Shown: positions 28,318-37,631, counted from the first letter of the stretch. The stretch is 42,080 bases of DNA from an uncultured Pelagibacteraceae bacterium (GCA_902536575.1 CACAYA010000007.1:1-42080), one strand, 5' to 3'. Notes: generated by a model from the sequence alone, not told the origin. Numbers and translations: made by a program.

Positions 28318-29105
28318 TAGTTATGATCCTTAATTTTAGATCCTCTTCCAAGATAACTCTCTATAACTTTTTCATCTTTTTTTGCATCTTCCACAGATCC
28401 TTCGAATAAAACTGAACCTTCAGCCATTACAATTACAGGGTCACATAATCTTCCAATAAAATCCATATCATGTTCAATCATACAAAAAGTGTATCCTTTT
28501 TCTTTATTCAATTTTTCTATTGCACTCCCCAGATCTTTTAAAAGTGTTCGGTTAACTCCTGCACCAACCTCATCAAGAAGCACTAATTTAGCATCAACCA
28601 TCATTGTTCTTCCAAGCTCTAAAAGTTTTTTCTGTCCTCCAGATAAATTACCAGCTAATTCATTCGATAAATGACCAAGATTAAGAAAATCAACAACCTC
28701 TTTAGCTTTTTCTTTTACCAATTCTTCCTCTTCAGAAACTAAACTTGGTTTTAATAATGCTGTCATAAGCTTTTCTCCAGACTGGTTACCAGGTACCATC
28801 ATTAAATTTTCTAATACTGATAGATTAGAAAATTCATGTGCTATTTGAAAAGTTCTTAATAATCCTTTAGAAAATAATTCAAATGAAGGGACATCTGTTA
28901 TATTTTCATCGTCAAAAATTACTTCACCACCTGAGGACTTTAAATTTCCTGCAATCAAATTAAATAATGTTGTCTTACCCGATCCATTAGGTCCAATAAT
29001 TCCTGTAATAGTACCTCTTGAAACTTTTAAAGAGCAATCCGAAACAGCAGCTAATCCACCAAAATATTTTGATAAATTTTTAATTTCTAAAATATTTTCT
29101 GACAT
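28317..29105 (-). CDS. livG: Branched-chain amino-acid-type ABC ATPase (LivG-like)
   Basis: 262 aa, GPNGSGKTTLFN, LSGGQKKLLELGRTMM, LLDEVGAGVN. Confidence 0.9.
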   Translation of the reverse strand: MSENILEIKNLSKYFGGLAAVSDCSLKVSRGTITGIIGPNGSGKTTLFNLIAGNLKSSGGEVIFDDENITDVPSFELFSKGLLRTFQIAHEFSNLSVLENLMMVPGNQSGEKLMTALLKPSLVSEEEELVKEKAKEVVDFLNLGHLSNELAGNLSGGQKKLLELGRTMMVDAKLVLLDEVGAGVNRTLLKDLGSAIEKLNKEKGYTFCMIEHDMDFIGRLCDPVIVMAEGSVLFEGSVEDAKKDEKVIESYLGRGSKIKDHN

Positions 29106-29110
29106 TCAGT

Positions 29111-29878
29111 CTATTTATTTAATCTTCGATGAATGCTATTTAAAGTTTTTTCAAGTGATTTATAAAATCCAGCTTTTGATAACTCTTTAACACCTTGCTC
29201 GTTTAAACCTTTTGGAGTTTGAGACTCTTTAACCAAAAACTTTAAATTTTCTTTTGAATTTTTAACTGCATCTTCAGATAAGGCTAAAAATAACGACGTA
29301 ATATATTTTTGAGCATTATCTCTCTTTACGCCTCTTTTAACTAACCAATCAGTCATTACTCTCAATAATTCATAAAACGGAGCCATCATGCCAGAAGTTG
29401 TCCAAAAGTTAATTGAAGATTTCTCTTTTTTAATTTCAACAGTTGTTCCTAAATTATTAAAAAACTTCTTAACTTTAATATTTGGGGGACAAACAGGTAC
29501 TGGTCCTTTCTTTAAGGAAATTGGTGGTAAAGGTATTGCTCTAACTATTTTAGCTTTAACTTTTATAGCTTTTTTTAATTGTGATAATGTAATCGTAGAA
29601 ATAAAACTTATTACTGTCTGTTTGGACTTGAATTTTAAGTTTTTAATAATTTTTTCACCCACGCTCGGGGTAACTGATAAGAAAACCCAATCTGATTGGT
29701 CTACAATTTGTTGATTAGTTTTAGCAATGGTAATTTTCTTAAATTTTGCCTTTAAAGCCTTAGCTATTTTTGTATTTCTTGGAGAAATTATTATTTTCTT
29801 AAAGGAAATTTTAGAAGTACAAATTCCAGTAATTACTGAAGACGCTATTTTGCCAGTGCCAATAAATCCTAAATTCAT
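29111..29878 (-). CDS. Pyrroline-5-carboxylate reductase-family oxidoreductase
   Basis: 255 aa, N-terminal MNLGFIGTGKIASSVITGI Rossmann, VRAIPLPPI, and ESQTPKGLNEQGVKEL in the ProC C-terminal position. Confidence 0.75.
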   Translation of the reverse strand: MNLGFIGTGKIASSVITGICTSKISFKKIIISPRNTKIAKALKAKFKKITIAKTNQQIVDQSDWVFLSVTPSVGEKIIKNLKFKSKQTVISFISTITLSQLKKAIKVKAKIVRAIPLPPISLKKGPVPVCPPNIKVKKFFNNLGTTVEIKKEKSSINFWTTSGMMAPFYELLRVMTDWLVKRGVKRDNAQKYITSLFLALSEDAVKNSKENLKFLVKESQTPKGLNEQGVKELSKAGFYKSLEKTLNSIHRRLNK

Positions 29879-29912
29879 AAAGTTTTGATTACTTTATATT
29901 GATTATATTGAA

Positions 29913-30824
29913 TTAATTAACAAAAAAAGAGCCTCTAATTCTCAACAATTCCCTGCTTAATTCTTTATTTTCTTTGAAAGGTTTTCGTCCATGAAGCCAG
30001 AAATAATTATTAGCTATAACAGAATGACCGACTGGTAATTTAGTAATTATTTTATTTTTACTTTCCTCTAAGGCGTCAGACAATTTTTGTAAAAAATTTC
30101 CCTGTTCCATGTTTTTAGGTTCTGGAAACTGATCTATGTATGAAATTTTAGGTCTTCCTTCTTTATCAAAAGAAAAAACTGGATGCTCTACCTTATAATC
30201 AATATTTTTACTCTTAGGCGACCCCCAAATAAAATCTTGTTGACCAACAGGATCATTGGATAAATCATCACAATGCTCCCAATCATCTAAATGTAACATT
30301 GCAGTTTCACCACCTTGTACATTATGCTCCTCTAGTTTAGTCATAACTAACCAATCTGTAACTTCCTTTACATATGTTCCATCTGTATGTAAATCCATAT
30401 TTCTGTAAGCTTTTCTCAAATAAGAGTCACTAGCATCTTCATGCCTTACATGAAATCTAGCATAGTATTTTCCTGCCATTGAATCATGATTTGGAATTCC
30501 AATAAGGTGAGCTATAGCAGTTGACAATTTTACTAAAAATTTATCATTAGTTTTTGTTGAAATATTTTTAGGACCGATAATAAAGCAACCAGTTGATCTA
30601 TCTCGGAGTATCGAATTGATTAACTTACTTAGTTTATTGTTAGTTAAATCGTCAAGACTTTTCGCAATTGTAAATCTAGTAAATGGTTTAAGTTCTAGCG
30701 CTGTAAGATCAAATTTATTAAAAGGAAAAATTAATTTTTTTACGATTTCATCATCTAATTGAATATTTAATATTCTACTAGAGTCTTTGTGGTTATGAAC
30801 TTCTATACCCTCAATTTTTTCCAT
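29913..30824 (-). CDS. glaH: CsiD/GlaH-like Fe(II)/2-oxoglutarate-dependent glutarate 2-hydroxylase
   Basis: 303 aa, NMDLHTDGTYVKEVTDWLVMTKLEEHNVQGGETAMLHLDDWEH, late NNYFWLHGRKPF...LLRIRGSFF: H-x-D...H plus Arg. Confidence 0.82.
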   Translation of the reverse strand: MEKIEGIEVHNHKDSSRILNIQLDDEIVKKLIFPFNKFDLTALELKPFTRFTIAKSLDDLTNNKLSKLINSILRDRSTGCFIIGPKNISTKTNDKFLVKLSTAIAHLIGIPNHDSMAGKYYARFHVRHEDASDSYLRKAYRNMDLHTDGTYVKEVTDWLVMTKLEEHNVQGGETAMLHLDDWEHCDDLSNDPVGQQDFIWGSPKSKNIDYKVEHPVFSFDKEGRPKISYIDQFPEPKNMEQGNFLQKLSDALEESKNKIITKLPVGHSVIANNYFWLHGRKPFKENKELSRELLRIRGSFFVN

Positions 30825-30864
30825 ACTTAATTTTAAGTTAACTTAAATAATAAATCAATTTGAA

Positions 30865-31188
30865 TTAAAAATAGTTGTTAATTGCTGCCATACATAAGGC
30901 AGAAAAAACTGTGGGATAAACATAATTTTGTTTAGACACAAAGAATACAACTAATGACAATACGACAACAATTATTCTACTTAAATAACTTGCGTCAATA
31001 AGAACACCAGCAGGAAAGATAATTGTTCTCGCTATTAGTGCTGCTAAAGTTGCATAGGCTAAACAATTAAACCATTTAAATAATTTTGAAGTTTCTTTAA
31101 TTCCCCGTGAGCTTACAGCCCCAAGAAATCTTGAAATAAAGGTTGCTAATGAAGTAACTAAGATTGCATAAAAAATACTAACTGACAT
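30865..31188 (-). CDS. azlD: AzlD-family branched-chain amino-acid transport protein
   Basis: 107 aa, several TM segments, overlaps the azlC-like gene. Confidence 0.8.
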   Translation of the reverse strand: MSVSIFYAILVTSLATFISRFLGAVSSRGIKETSKLFKWFNCLAYATLAALIARTIIFPAGVLIDASYLSRIIVVVLSLVVFFVSKQNYVYPTVFSALCMAAINNYF

Positions 31189-31882
31189 TTAGTTCTCCTA
31201 TTAGATATGCAATTGTTCCACCAATTATGCCTCCAAGTAAAATAGACCATTCTGGTGATAAAAAATAAAAAATTGGTCCTAATATTGTTCCAAGTATAAC
31301 TGACAATGTAATTTGTATTGTTTTTGAGGCTCCCACCATCATGCATAAAAAATAAACTGGATTTAAAATAGCTAATCCCATCATCATATCTTTATTTAAA
31401 TACTCTGAAAAATAAAAACCTATAAAAGTACCTAAAACTGCTACGCTCCAAGTTGCACTACCTATCCCAATCCAAAAATCAATTCTTTGTTCTTTGGGAA
31501 CTGTCTTATAGTTACTTTTCATTATCAACCAAGCAGATACAGCAATAAAATGACATGAAAAGTAATATTTCCATTTAGGTTGATTTTTGTGCATCATTAG
31601 TGGAAACAAAGAAACCGCCATTGGATAAAGCCTAGCATTAACAAACCAAACTGCTAAAAAAATATTTAACAAGGATGCTCCGACTAATAATGACTCTGCC
31701 ATTACTAATGAACCTGGCAAAGCATAAGTTAACATTGTAGAAAAAATACTTTCTTGAATATTAAAACCTAAATTTTTAAGTAAGGCTCCTATTGCGATGA
31801 AACAACAGCCCAAAGCAATTGCAGGACTATCAGGTGAGAGAATTGATTTATATCCCTTAAAGAAAAACTGCTTATTGATCAT
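31178..31882 (-). CDS. azlC: AzlC-family branched-chain amino-acid exporter subunit
   Basis: 234 aa membrane protein, SPAIALGCCFIAIGALLKNLGF, MAESLLVGASLLNIFLAVWFVNARLYPMAVSLFPLM. Confidence 0.83.
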   Translation of the reverse strand: MINKQFFFKGYKSILSPDSPAIALGCCFIAIGALLKNLGFNIQESIFSTMLTYALPGSLVMAESLLVGASLLNIFLAVWFVNARLYPMAVSLFPLMMHKNQPKWKYYFSCHFIAVSAWLIMKSNYKTVPKEQRIDFWIGIGSATWSVAVLGTFIGFYFSEYLNKDMMMGLAILNPVYFLCMMVGASKTIQITLSVILGTILGPIFYFLSPEWSILLGGIIGGTIAYLIGELNVS

Positions 31883-32667
31883 TAGCCACCAAGGAATAGT
31901 CGACCAACATCAGGATTTTTAAGTAAATCATCTCCTTTGCCAGCTATAGCAGTTTCACCTGATACTAAAACGTATCCTATATCTGCAAACTCTAGTCCTT
32001 TTTTAGCATTTTGTTCAACAAGAATGATTGTTTTTTTTTCATTTTGCTGAAGATCTCTTAAAATTTCAAAAACCATATCAATGTATCTCGGTTCTAATCC
32101 AATCGAAGGCTCGTCAACTAATAAAACCGATGGTTTCATCACAAGGGCTCTGGAAATTTCTAACAATCTTCTCTCACCCCCTGATAAAACTTTTGCTGGC
32201 TGATTTCTTCTATTTCTTAATCTTTCATATTTCTCAAAAATTCTTTCTGCTTCTTGGTAAGACTCATCTGTATTTTCTTTTATGTATCCACCCATTAATA
32301 AGTTTTCCTCAACTGTCATATCAGGAAAAACTGAATTATCTTGAAGTATATAAGCTATTCCTACAGATTTTAATTTTTCTGCTGGTGTTAAATTTGTAAT
32401 TTCTTTGCCATCAATTTCTATTTGACCTGAGAAAATATTAGTAAATCCATAAATAGAATGCAGAATTGTAGATTTTCCAGCTCCGTTTGGACCTATTAAA
32501 CATAAAGACTGTGCCTTGTTAACAAACAAATCAAAATTATGCAAAATTTCCATTTTTCCATAACCAGCATTTAAACCTTTAATAGTTAAATGTATTTCAT
32601 TTGGTGATAATTTTTTTAATTCTTCTGGACCAGGAGCTTTTCCTAATACTTCATACTGATTTGCCAT
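31882..32667 (-). CDS. livF: Branched-chain amino-acid-type ABC ATPase (LivF-like)
   Basis: 261 aa, GPNGAGKST, LSGGERRLLEISRAL, LLVDEPSIGLEP. Confidence 0.9.
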   Translation of the reverse strand: MANQYEVLGKAPGPEELKKLSPNEIHLTIKGLNAGYGKMEILHNFDLFVNKAQSLCLIGPNGAGKSTILHSIYGFTNIFSGQIEIDGKEITNLTPAEKLKSVGIAYILQDNSVFPDMTVEENLLMGGYIKENTDESYQEAERIFEKYERLRNRRNQPAKVLSGGERRLLEISRALVMKPSVLLVDEPSIGLEPRYIDMVFEILRDLQQNEKKTIILVEQNAKKGLEFADIGYVLVSGETAIAGKGDDLLKNPDVGRLFLGG

Positions 32668-33407
32668 TATTGAGCTCCTAAATATGCGTCTATTACACGT
32701 TTGTCATTTTTAATTTCATCAGGTGAACCATTTGCCAACATTTTTCCGTGTGCTAAACAGAAAATATTTTCAGCAAGTTGCATGATTACTCTCATATTAT
32801 GTTCAATAACTAAAAGAGTAATTCCAAAATCTTGGTTTACTTTAATTAACCTATCTATAATTCCATTAATCAATGTAGGATTAATTCCAGCTGTTGGCTC
32901 GTCTAATAATAGCATTTCTGGCTCATTCATTAATGCCATAGCTAGTTCTAATAATTTTTGTTGTCCAAAGGATAAATCCCCTGCTCTCAAATTTCTTTTT
33001 TGATATAAACCTACAAAATTTAATAAGTTTTCTGCTTTTTCTGTCAGTTCTTTAGGAATTGTAGAAAAGATCTTCATTAAACTCTCATCACTACCTTTGT
33101 GACTGATGAGCATATTTTCTACACAATTTAACTTTCCATAAATTCGAGTTTGCTGAAAAGTTCTTAACAATCCAAGTTTTGCAATAACCGGCACTGGTAA
33201 TTCAGAAACCTCTTTATCATTAAACCTAATTGAACCATTATCAATTGGGTATGTTCCAACTATTGAATTAAATAATGTTGTTTTACCAGATCCATTTGGA
33301 CCAATTAATCCAACAATTCTACCCTTTTCAACATTCATTGAAATATCGACATTAGCTTTAACACCGCCAAATGATTTACTTACGTTGCTTACTTCTAAAA
33401 TACTCAT
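32667..33407 (-). CDS. livG: Branched-chain amino-acid-type ABC ATPase (LivG-like)
   Basis: 246 aa, GPNGSGKTTLFN, LSFGQQKLLELAMAL, LLDEPTAGINP. Confidence 0.9.
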   Translation of the reverse strand: MSILEVSNVSKSFGGVKANVDISMNVEKGRIVGLIGPNGSGKTTLFNSIVGTYPIDNGSIRFNDKEVSELPVPVIAKLGLLRTFQQTRIYGKLNCVENMLISHKGSDESLMKIFSTIPKELTEKAENLLNFVGLYQKRNLRAGDLSFGQQKLLELAMALMNEPEMLLLDEPTAGINPTLINGIIDRLIKVNQDFGITLLVIEHNMRVIMQLAENIFCLAHGKMLANGSPDEIKNDKRVIDAYLGAQ

Positions 33408-34456
33408 TTAAGCTCCACCTGTGCTTTACGATCTTTCTCATCTACAACTTCGCCAAATCTTTCAGGGTATTTTTCTCTTAACCATCCCATTATCCCCTCT
33501 GGGAAATAAATAACGATAACTACAATTAAAACTCCAAGTGCAACATATTGCCAACCTAAAAAGAATGTCCAAAAACCCTCTTTAAAGATATGAAAAACTG
33601 TTGCGCCAATTATTGGACCCCAAAGAGTTCCTTTTCCACCCAAGATTGCCATTAAAACCATGAAAACTCCCATCTCTCTTCCATCAAAGGCAACATCGGT
33701 TGAGTCAATATATCCAACTAAACCTCCCATGATTCCTCCGGCAAGACCACAAAAGAAAGCTGATATCATCCAACCAACTATTTTATATTTCATCGTTTGA
33801 ATTCCCATGGCCTCAGCCTTATCTTCATTATCCCTAATTGCATTTAATATTAATTTAAATCTAGTTGTGTAAATTCCTCTGACAGCTATGAAAGTAAGTA
33901 TTAAAACAAAAAAGCTTAGAAAATAAAAAAATTCACCTCGTGACTCTAAACTTCCTACATCAGGAAAAGGTGGAGTTGTGAAACCTTGTCCAGCTCCAAT
34001 GATTTCAATTCCTCCAGAAATTTCACCTGCTGCAACACCCAAACCTAATGTACAAATAGCAAAGTAATGTCCTCTAAGTCCCAAAATAGAGTACCCAATT
34101 AAGCCTGCTACAATAGTTGGCACAACTGCCGCAACGATTAATCCAACAGCCATCCCTTGAAAAAATTGTGCAGGAGTATGTACAAATGTTTTTTCACCAC
34201 CACTTTCAGTCCATTCAGCTAGTGGGAAAAACATACCAACCTGGACAGAGGCACATAAATACATACCAAGGCCATAAAAGAGTATATTTCCAAATGAGTT
34301 ATACCCCATTTCACCACCTTGAATATTCCATGTGGTTGCTAAAACTATTAATACACAAAGGATAGATAACTGTACTTTGAAAGCTGGAAACAAGAATGGA
34401 GCGGCTATACCAAAAATTAAAATTCCACTATATAAGAGTATATTATTTTTGTTCAT
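33404..34456 (-). CDS. livM: Branched-chain amino-acid-type ABC permease (LivM-like)
   Basis: 350 aa, YNSFGNILFYGLGMYL, AIRDNEDKAEAMGIQTMKYKIVGWMISAFFCGLAGG. Confidence 0.9.
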   Translation of the reverse strand: MNKNNILLYSGILIFGIAAPFLFPAFKVQLSILCVLIVLATTWNIQGGEMGYNSFGNILFYGLGMYLCASVQVGMFFPLAEWTESGGEKTFVHTPAQFFQGMAVGLIVAAVVPTIVAGLIGYSILGLRGHYFAICTLGLGVAAGEISGGIEIIGAGQGFTTPPFPDVGSLESRGEFFYFLSFFVLILTFIAVRGIYTTRFKLILNAIRDNEDKAEAMGIQTMKYKIVGWMISAFFCGLAGGIMGGLVGYIDSTDVAFDGREMGVFMVLMAILGGKGTLWGPIIGATVFHIFKEGFWTFFLGWQYVALGVLIVVIVIYFPEGIMGWLREKYPERFGEVVDEKDRKAQVELK

Positions 34457-34625
34457 AAAGATTTAATATTTTGTTTCTAAAATTTTGGTTAATTGTAAAA
34501 TAATGACCATCTTCCTCGTGAACACTTGAACCATTTGAATGATATTCATCTAAATGTTTCTTAAATTTTACTATATCTACTTCTATTAATTTACCTTGAT
34601 TGTCTTTAATTTTAACCTTTCTCAT
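34443..34625 (-). CDS. Small hypothetical protein (60 aa) embedded between livH and livM
   Basis: ORF overlaps the livH stop by 4 nt and the livM start by 14 nt, consistent with translational coupling. Confidence 0.62.
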   Translation of the reverse strand: MRKVKIKDNQGKLIEVDIVKFKKHLDEYHSNGSSVHEEDGHYFTINQNFRNKILNLYEQK

Positions 34626-35515
34626 TTCAAGTACTCTCTTTTTCTAGAAAGTTTAAATCTTCTATAAACTAGTATTAAAACTAATAATAAAAATACTGAT
34701 CCAATTCTAAATTCGGTACCAAGTATATAATCTGCAAATTCTTCAAAAACACCTAAGCCCATTCCTGACATTGCAACTCCAGGTAAATTTCCTAATCCTG
34801 CAATAATTACAATCATAAAAGATCTTATTGTATAAGGAAGTCCCATATATGGGTGAATTGTAAAAGTAATTGAAATTAATGCTCCAGCAACACCACAAAG
34901 AGCTGCATTAATACCAAAAGTTGCTGCATAAACCTTTTCTGTATCTACACCCAGTATCTTTGCTGCTCTTGCATTTTGTGCTGTAGCTCTGATCGCACGA
35001 CCAAGTTTAGATTTTTTCATGTAAATTACTAAACAAATTGCGAATAAAATGCTTATAAAAGCTGAAAATATTTTTGAATTTGGTAGCACTACATTACTAT
35101 TAAATAACATAGTTGTTCCATAATCTGAATTTGCAAGAACAACGTCTGCTCCAAATGCAAAGTTCATTAATTGCATGAACAGAATACTTATTCCAAAAGT
35201 TGCTAAAATAGAGATAAATAAATCTCTATCTACAACTTTATTAATTACAAGTTTGTAAATTGCTATACCTACAAAGAACATTATTATTGGTGATACAATC
35301 ACTCCCCATGCTGGGTGAATGCCGTAAAGATACATAAAATAAGCAATGTATCCTCCTAAAATAACCAGATCCCCTTGAGCAATATTAATTATATTCATTA
35401 CTCCCCATTGAAGCGCCATACCATAAGCAATCAATGCAAATAAAATTCCAAGTAAAATTCCATCCAAACATGCTTGAACAGAAATCATTGGGTATTGAAA
35501 GACCATGAAATCCAT
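34622..35515 (-). CDS. livH: Branched-chain amino-acid-type ABC permease (LivH-like)
   Basis: 297 aa, WGVMNIINIAQGDLVILGGYIAYF, IIAGLGNLPGVAMSGMGLGVFEEF. Confidence 0.9.
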   Translation of the reverse strand: MDFMVFQYPMISVQACLDGILLGILFALIAYGMALQWGVMNIINIAQGDLVILGGYIAYFMYLYGIHPAWGVIVSPIIMFFVGIAIYKLVINKVVDRDLFISILATFGISILFMQLMNFAFGADVVLANSDYGTTMLFNSNVVLPNSKIFSAFISILFAICLVIYMKKSKLGRAIRATAQNARAAKILGVDTEKVYAATFGINAALCGVAGALISITFTIHPYMGLPYTIRSFMIVIIAGLGNLPGVAMSGMGLGVFEEFADYILGTEFRIGSVFLLLVLILVYRRFKLSRKREYLK

Positions 35516-35531
35516 AATGAGTCCTATAAAA

Positions 35532-35567
35532 AAATACCCCCTATATATATTATATTAGGGGGTATTT
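35532..35567 (-). terminator. Intrinsic terminator/attenuator between SBP and livH
   Basis: 12-bp perfect stem AAATACCCCCTA / TAGGGGGTATTT with 12-nt loop, continuing into a T-run (35534-35528) on the minus strand. Confidence 0.85.
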
Positions 35568-35577
35568 ATAGATTTGT

Positions 35578-36816
35578 TTATCTTTTAGACCACGAAGGAA
35601 TTGGGTGAATCAACTTAGCTGAAGCCCATTTAGTTGGAGCAACAACTTTGTTTTCACATTTTCCTCCATCATCACACATAACTTGGAAAAGTACCATTGG
35701 CTTATCAACATTCTGACCACCTTCAGCAAATTTTATGTTTCCATAAAAAGTTTGCATGTTAGTAGCTGCAAGAGCATCTCTTACTTTCTTTTGATCAAAA
35801 GAATTTGCTCTTTCAAATGCATCTTTAAATACCAATAGAGCAGCTGATGATTCTGCTGCTTGATATGGTGGCGCATAACCAAACTCTTTAGTAAAGTCTG
35901 CATCATAAGTCATACCATCTTTAAAGAAGTCATCTTTATAAGTTAGTGTTTTATGCCATTGAGAAGCACATAAAGCATATTGTGAGTTTTTACCATGTTG
36001 TTTTGATAATTTAGCAGCATCACAGTGAGTCATTGCTAACATTGGAACATCTACTTTCATCTCAGATATTTGTCTGATTGCAGTTAGAGCGCCTTTTGTA
36101 TGACCTGAAACAACTAATACATCTGGTTTCATTTGCTTCACTTTTACTAAAGTAGCTGCCATATCATTTAGCTCTTTTGGTAATTTATCATCAATTACCT
36201 TTTTAGAGCCAGTTCTTTTAATTGCATCTAAAACTCCAAGTCTTACGTCTTGAGAAAACGCATCTTGTTCAAATGCCATTGCAACTGTAACACCTTTTCC
36301 ATTATTCTTTTCCACTGCTAAATCTATAGCAACATCAAGATATAAGTTAGCAGGAGCTAAAACTGCAAATAGATATTTGTAACCTTTTGTAAACAAAGAT
36401 CTAGACGCACCATTTGCTTCTACCATTGGAACACCATACTTTTCTGTAACTGGAGCTATTGCTTTAGTTAATCCTGAACTGTATGGACCAAGCATAAACT
36501 CTACACCATCTTGTGAAATTAATCTTTCAGCAAGCTGAGCTGCTCTTTTTGGATTTGACTCATCATCATAATAGATAATATCAAACTTATAAGTCTTACC
36601 ACCAACTTTAACACCCCCCATGTTGTTAATTCTATCAACGGCCATGTTATAACCATTTTGAGTATGAACACCATTAGAAGAGTATTTACCAGTTAATGAA
36701 ATTGCTGCACCTAAAACAATTTTATCTCCTACAACTTTCGCAAAAGATACGACTGATGTTGATAATAAAATTACAGCTGCAGAAATAAAACTTAAAATTA
36801 TTTTATTTATTTTCAT
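35578..36816 (-). CDS. Branched-chain amino-acid-type ABC substrate-binding protein
   Basis: 412 aa, signal peptide, IVLGAAISLTGKYSSNGVHTQNGYNMAVDRINNMGGV. Confidence 0.9.
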   Translation of the reverse strand: MKINKIILSFISAAVILLSTSVVSFAKVVGDKIVLGAAISLTGKYSSNGVHTQNGYNMAVDRINNMGGVKVGGKTYKFDIIYYDDESNPKRAAQLAERLISQDGVEFMLGPYSSGLTKAIAPVTEKYGVPMVEANGASRSLFTKGYKYLFAVLAPANLYLDVAIDLAVEKNNGKGVTVAMAFEQDAFSQDVRLGVLDAIKRTGSKKVIDDKLPKELNDMAATLVKVKQMKPDVLVVSGHTKGALTAIRQISEMKVDVPMLAMTHCDAAKLSKQHGKNSQYALCASQWHKTLTYKDDFFKDGMTYDADFTKEFGYAPPYQAAESSAALLVFKDAFERANSFDQKKVRDALAATNMQTFYGNIKFAEGGQNVDKPMVLFQVMCDDGGKCENKVVAPTKWASAKLIHPIPSWSKR

Positions 36817-36904
36817 TTTTATTTCCTCTAGTTATTAATTAATTAATAATTAATTTAATAAAGAATTTGATATAATTGCAAGTGGCAATAAAGACCAAAT
36901 ATTA

Positions 36905-37522
36905 CTAGTAATGTTGAGTTAAAACGATAATAAGTGCAATTATTAGTAATACACCCGCAGAAATTGTATTTATTGTTCTTGGTTTTGTTTTTATCCAACT
37001 AATTAACTTTTGTGCTAATAAAGCATAACCAATCAAAGATAAAAAATCTAAAACAACATATGTTGTAATTAAAATCAAAAACTGAATTAAATAATTTTCA
37101 TTAAAATCAATAAACTGTGGAAAAATTAAAGGAAAAAACATCCAAGCCTTTGGGCTTGTTCCAGCCACTAGAAAACCATCTTTAAAGAATGAAAAGAAAT
37201 TTTTTTTTGAGAAATTTTTGCTTGAGTCAATATCTTTAGGTCGAGAATTATAAATATCAAAAGCTAGATATAAGATATAAGCAACACCTACCCATTTAAA
37301 TATATTTAAAAATTGAGAATTTTCAGAAAAAAATGATCCAATAACAAAAATTACTAAAGTCGCTTGAATAATATTTGCGCTAATATCTCCAAATGCAGTC
37401 CAAATACATTTTTGAACCCCATAATTCATGGAATAAGAAACAATGACAATTCTTGGTGGTCCTGGGGTAATAAATAAAAAAAGAATTATTTGTAAAAATA
37501 AAAAATAATTGAGGGGGAACAT
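36905..37522 (-). CDS. LysE/RhtB-family amino-acid exporter
   Basis: 205 aa, FLFITPGPPRIVIVSYSMNYG N-terminus, multiple TM segments. Confidence 0.85.
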   Translation of the reverse strand: MFPLNYFLFLQIILFLFITPGPPRIVIVSYSMNYGVQKCIWTAFGDISANIIQATLVIFVIGSFFSENSQFLNIFKWVGVAYILYLAFDIYNSRPKDIDSSKNFSKKNFFSFFKDGFLVAGTSPKAWMFFPLIFPQFIDFNENYLIQFLILITTYVVLDFLSLIGYALLAQKLISWIKTKPRTINTISAGVLLIIALIIVLTQHY

Positions 37523-37528
37523 TTTGAA

Positions 37529-37575
37529 GATAGTCCTTAAAAACCGGGAGCTAAAGATGGCTAAGAAGGACTATC
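37529..37575. repeat. Inverted repeat with 10-bp arms
   Basis: GATAGTCCTT (37529-37538) and AAGGACTATC (37566-37575), perfect complement, 27-nt loop containing GGGAGCTAAAGATGGCT. Confidence 0.8.
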
Positions 37576-37631
37576 TAGATCATAATATCAGAGACAAAAA
37601 AAAATGCATTAAATTTTTATTTCAATTATAA
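37557..37631 (+). CDS. Candidate small ORF, 24 aa (MAKKDYLDHNIRDKKKCIKFLFQL)
   Basis: ATG with GGGAG six nucleotides upstream; TAA at 37629-37631, 7 nt before the next ATG. Not in ORF track. Confidence 0.35.
   Translation: MAKKDYLDHNIRDKKKCIKFLFQL

Noticed and set aside
31158-31346. 62-aa ORF overlapping azlC/azlD, and the 86-aa alternate frame (40015-40275) inside msrB
   Set aside because: Out-of-frame within well-supported genes on the same strand.
36830-36860. TAATTAATTAATAATTAATT tract upstream of the SBP as a repeat array
   Set aside because: Simple AT-rich low-complexity sequence common in such genomes; no defined unit.
37529-37575. Known riboswitch (SAM-II/SAM-V, preQ1, fluoride, glutamine) at the inverted repeat
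   Set aside because: GCTAAAGATGG superficially recalls SAM-II's GCUAAA, but the rest of the required core was not found; kept as an unclassified inverted repeat.
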